Part shown: one piece after another, positions 50,826-53,549 of the stretch
Position numbering within the stretch: the stretch's first letter is position 1
Layout of the letters: every line of letters starts with the position of its first letter
DNA from: Verrucomicrobiota bacterium
Lineage (GTDB): Bacteria > Verrucomicrobiota > Verrucomicrobiia > Palsa-1439
Direction of reading: 5' to 3'
DNA: 53,549 nt
Assembly: GCA_003164675.1 (NCBI GenBank)
Contig: PLTX01000063.1
Span: 1 to 53,549, forward strand
Notes under the pieces: generated by a model
The model's input: the letters and a program-made list of their open reading frames with translations, nothing else
What the model was told of the DNA's origin: nothing
Database searches by the model: none
Program-made: the position numbers and the translations under genes

Positions 50826-51650
50826 ATGACAAATAAGCCTAAACGCCCTCAAGAGCTTCGTCACGTTGGTGCAGCAGCAGCCTTCATCGACGCGCGCATG
50901 GCTTTGGGGAGCTTCGCATTTTCTCTGGCTGATTTGATGAAGGAATCAGGGTTGTCAGCAATCGCGGCGAAACGTCAATTGTCCAGGTTGCGGGGCAAAG
51001 TGGTCAGGGTTTCGCCACGGCAGCCGTTTTTTCTGATTGTTGTTCCGGAACATCGCACCATGGGTGCGCCGCCGTCGATCTGGTGGCTCGACGATTATTT
51101 CAAATGGCTCGGTCGCCCGTATTACCTGGCGCTTCAGTCGGCGGCCAGCTCGTTTGGCTCCAATCCGCAAGCGTTGCAGATAACGCAGGTGATGACCGAC
51201 CGGCCTTGCCGGGCCTTGAAGGTGGGGCGGATTCATGTCCGGTTTTTCGTCAAGCGCAAGATTGCGCGAACACCCACGCAGCAACTCGCGCGGGCGGCAG
51301 CACCGCTTTGGATCAGCACACCGGAGGCTACGGCATTTGATCTGGTCCGATACGCAACCAGCATCGGGGGAATCGATCGCGCAGCGGAAACCATCAGCCC
51401 ACTGTTGCCACTTTTGCGTGCCCGCGAATTGAAGCGAGTGCTCGAAGCGGAGAATGAGACGGCGACCGCCCAGCGGCTCGGATTTATCTTGGAAGCGGGC
51501 GGCGCGCAACGGTTGGCGCGAGTGATTCACGATTGGCTACCCACGAAATTGGCGTTAGTCCCCCTGTCTCCCTTACAGGGCGACCGGAAAAACATCCCCG
51601 TCGTCGAACGCTGGCAGGTCCTCAATAATTCCGCTGAACTAAAACCATGA
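50826..51650 (+). CDS. AbiEi-family type IV antitoxin
   Basis: A 274-residue antitoxin: LADLMKESGLSAIAAKRQLS is the winged helix, FLIVVPEHRTMGAPPSIWWL followed by YFKWLGRPYYLALQSAAS the AbiEi core, and ISTPEATAFDLVRYATSIGG the C-terminal domain. Its stop overlaps the ATG of the following toxin remnant (ATGA), the standard AbiE arrangement, but that toxin is broken, so the antitoxin is probably an orphan. Confidence 0.85.
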   Translation: MTNKPKRPQELRHVGAAAAFIDARMALGSFAFSLADLMKESGLSAIAAKRQLSRLRGKVVRVSPRQPFFLIVVPEHRTMGAPPSIWWLDDYFKWLGRPYYLALQSAASSFGSNPQALQITQVMTDRPCRALKVGRIHVRFFVKRKIARTPTQQLARAAAPLWISTPEATAFDLVRYATSIGGIDRAAETISPLLPLLRARELKRVLEAENETATAQRLGFILEAGGAQRLARVIHDWLPTKLALVPLSPLQGDRKNIPVVERWQVLNNSAELKP

Positions 51651-51802
51651 CCCCCATCACCCGTCAGGATATTCTGGCGCATCAAACCGTTGTGCCATGG
51701 TCGGCTCAGTATCAAATCGAGCAAGACCTGTTGTTGTGCCGGGCGATGGTGGCGCTTTTCAATGATGCCTTGCCGGAATCTATGTCAAAACCAATCTGTT
51801 GA
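51647..51802 (+). pseudogene. Truncated AbiEii toxin
   Basis: The 51-codon frame MTPITRQDILAHQTVVPWSA then QIEQDLLLCRAMVALFND is the conserved N-terminus of the AbiEii toxin family. After that the sequence changes; a neighbouring frame gives IYVKTNLLSLLPE before a stop, the likely C-terminus of a deleted gene. The nucleotidyltransferase core is missing. The 96 bases to the next gene hold nothing else. Confidence 0.75.
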
Positions 51803-51898
51803 GCCTGCTGCCCGAATGATTCATTTCAGGTGCGGAGCCGCTCAACGAGCACGCCATTGCCTGACAACAATGCCGATTGAGACCAAGCTGCTGGTGGC

Positions 51899-53083
51899 AT
51901 GAAAAGAGACGTCTGCAGCCCGGAAGAGACCAAGCAATTGAGGGAACTTTGCCGCAGGGGACGACTGTATGAAGTCGAGGCGTGGATTCGCCAGGGCATG
52001 CCGGTCAATGTGCCGCCGACTGAACGAAAATCCCCCTTGCTGATTGCCGTCGAAAAAGGATTTCACAGTCTGGTCGAACTACTATTACAGAATGGCGCCG
52101 CCTCCCACGCTAATGGCAATGCACTCGAAATGGCTGTCAAACGCGGGGACTCCGGCATTGCCCAACTGCTGATCGACAACGGCGCCGACCCTAATTCCGT
52201 GCGCGCGGAACTTGTCTGCCTGTGCGGCGACCTGGATGTCGTGCGCCTGTTCTTGGATCGTGGCGTTGATCTCACACGGGGGAACGGCTTCGCCATCGGG
52301 TTGGTCGAAACCAAGAAGGCGCTGTTGGGTATCTATCGTTCATACCGCGACAAGATTTCCGCCCTGCAAACCCAAGCCGACATCGCCCTGTGTTACTGCT
52401 GTAAGGAGGGACACATCGGTGGTGTTTACAGACTGCTTTGGGCCGGAGCCAATCCGCGAGCAAGGATTCCTGAACTATATGAAGCCGAAGATGATCCTGA
52501 TATGCACGGCACCGCGCTTGAGGCCGCCGTGTTCAATGGTCACTTTGACATCCTGAAGCGCATTGGGGTCGATCCGGCGCGCGATGACTTGAACCACCTG
52601 CTGCATACCGCTACCTTCTCGGCGCGACCGGAAATCATCCGGTATCTCGTCGAGCGCGGTGCCGACATCAACTCCCGTGGTGACCTCGATCAGACCTGTC
52701 TGGTGCAACTGTTCCGCACTCTCCATTGGTGCGATGACTCGCAATCCTTTCCGTGGGCTTTTTTCAGTTCGTCCCGTGTGCAGGAGGCGATACGGACAGC
52801 AGTCGAACTGGGAGCGAAGTGGGAACGAGGAGATGCACAGGCAACTCATCTGGTGCGCCTGGGATTCTACGCGGCCAGCGAGTATTCGTTGCGGTCCATC
52901 TTGGAGACCTTCCGGAAGTATGGTGCCTGTCCGGATGCCGAATTGATCCGCCTGCTGGACACCCCGCGAATGATCCGAAAACTGGAGAAGGATCTGAAGC
53001 CGTTCGTAAAGATGTTCCCGAAATGGCGGCATGCCCAAGTGCGCTATGCAGAGATGGAGGAGAAGCGCCGACGGCGGTGGTGA
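51899..53083 (+). CDS. Ankyrin-repeat protein
   Basis: A 394-residue protein with about five ankyrin-type repeats, for example KSPLLIAVEKGFHSLVELLL followed by NGAASHANGNALEMAVKRGD and SGIAQLLIDNGADPN, and later TALEAAVFNGHFDILKRIG and EIIRYLVERGADINSRGD. The C-terminal 100 residues are non-repetitive and end in a basic stretch (MEEKRRRRW). Ankyrin proteins mediate protein contacts; no enzymatic domain is visible. It sits between the truncated AbiE locus and the right repeat copy. Confidence 0.8.
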   Translation: MKRDVCSPEETKQLRELCRRGRLYEVEAWIRQGMPVNVPPTERKSPLLIAVEKGFHSLVELLLQNGAASHANGNALEMAVKRGDSGIAQLLIDNGADPNSVRAELVCLCGDLDVVRLFLDRGVDLTRGNGFAIGLVETKKALLGIYRSYRDKISALQTQADIALCYCCKEGHIGGVYRLLWAGANPRARIPELYEAEDDPDMHGTALEAAVFNGHFDILKRIGVDPARDDLNHLLHTATFSARPEIIRYLVERGADINSRGDLDQTCLVQLFRTLHWCDDSQSFPWAFFSSSRVQEAIRTAVELGAKWERGDAQATHLVRLGFYAASEYSLRSILETFRKYGACPDAELIRLLDTPRMIRKLEKDLKPFVKMFPKWRHAQVRYAEMEEKRRRRW

Positions 53084-53268
53084 TCATGCCAATCCCATCC
53101 TGCGCGACTTCCGGGACTCTTCGGCTACCGGTAACGAGTCGCCTGCGGAAATCCCGCCTCTGCCAAGTGCCCGGTGGCGCTGGACATGCCACGGAATTGC
53201 CGAATGGCTTGGGATCTTTTCGTCAATTGATATGACGAAGCGATGCCTTGTGCGCTATGCTGCGGTGG
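53084..53268. other. Gene-free gap
   Basis: No coding frame, RNA gene, palindrome or promoter was recognised between the ankyrin gene and the right direct repeat. Confidence 0.5.
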
Positions 53269-53447
53269 CCCACGCTGGCCCGTGTCGCGGTCGCTTCACT
53301 CATTTCGTTCCGCCGCCCCCGACACGCGCCGCGACGGGCTGGTGCATCTGCGGTCCGTGCCGTCCCCCGTCGCGGTCGGCGGAGACGACCATTCGTCCGT
53401 TCCGCCCGCCGCTCCGTCCACCGGCACCGACCGCTTCTTCAGATCGC
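53269..53447. repeat. Direct repeat, right copy (about 180 bp)
   Basis: Partner of the 50,573-50,752 copy, in the same orientation. It lies about 50 bases from the group II intron end. The two copies frame the AbiEi-ankyrin segment (about 2.7 kb). Confidence 0.85.
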
Positions 53448-53497
53448 TTGGCGTCACCGGTGCCGAATCATCGGCTGGGGGCAACTGGCGGCGTGCC

Positions 53498-53549
53498 GTC
53501 GGGTAAGGAGACGGCGTTACCGCCGCCTCCTCCCCTCAGAACCGGACGT
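53498..53549 (-). mobile_element. 3' end of a group II intron (runs off the right edge)
   Basis: Read on the minus strand the end reads ACGTCCGGTTCTGAGGGG, then a GC-rich helix with GGTAACGCC loop and TTACCCGAC. CGTCCGGTTCTGAGGGGAGG is the 3' part of domain V joined to domain VI of bacterial group II introns, and a CGAC/AC terminus is typical. The intron body and its reverse transcriptase would lie beyond the window. Confidence 0.75.

Overview
The window looks like a GC-rich bacterial chromosome carrying a long integrated element on its right. No rRNA or marker gene fixes the taxon. The mix of a 'STGPKT..GK..NA.KHG' family protein, an ORF6N remnant, OprO/P-type porin and SNF2-SWIM pair is what one meets in Verrucomicrobiota and related PVC or acidobacterial genomes; that assignment is an inference of low to moderate strength.

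Bases 1-22,400 are core metabolism. After the end of an IS3-type insertion sequence and a LolA-like protein comes a tightly overlapping plus-strand run: CaiB/BaiF CoA-transferase, methylmalonyl-CoA epimerase, split methylmalonyl-CoA mutase (large and B12 subunits), MeaB GTPase and a hydrolytic aldehyde dehydrogenase. It continues into the reductive pyrimidine pathway: beta-ureidopropionase, an NCS1 nucleobase permease (frameshifted), a class III aminotransferase and, on the minus strand, PreA, PreT and dihydropyrimidinase. An NCS2 permease and a BMP-type nucleoside ABC transporter follow. Together they could take uracil or thymine through (methyl)malonate semialdehyde to (methyl)malonate, (methyl)malonyl-CoA and succinyl-CoA.

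Bases 22,600-31,240 hold an XRE regulator, an unknown conserved protein, an OprO/P porin, an M14-like zinc hydrolase and a sulfur block: a collapsed sulfate-binding-protein remnant, cysK, an Rrf2 regulator and an SsuABC/TauABC-type transporter.

At 31,287-31,338 the 3' half of a minus-strand tRNA-Met(CAT) abuts a tyrosine integrase: the left attachment site of an element that runs beyond the right edge (more than 22 kb). It carries a SNF2 helicase plus SWIM protein framed by a second copy of the integrase 3' end, AbiEi-like and HipBA modules, a structured leader region, and then a tandem array of 39 recognisable tRNA genes (40,728-44,603) for all 20 amino acids. These tRNAs keep classic identity elements and encoded CCA but have a rebuilt elbow: T-loop position 55 is G instead of T in 37 of 39, usually with AG instead of GG in the D-loop; the initiator tRNA alone keeps the normal pair. 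Arg is read by GCG/TCG and Ile by GAT/TAT, so the set needs neither inosine (TadA) nor lysidine (TilS), and all five Leu tRNAs lack the long variable arm. Downstream lie an HNH endonuclease, a small XRE regulator, a broken metallophosphoesterase and an RF2-like protein that keeps the SPF stop-codon motif but has lost the GGQ domain. The array plus this factor is the best candidate for an undescribed system: a mobile, self-sufficient decoding kit. The right end is defence-type debris: a truncated type III Mod methylase, an intact AbiEi/AbiEii pair, a second AbiEi with a truncated toxin, an ankyrin protein, two 180-bp direct repeats and the 3' end of a group II intron.
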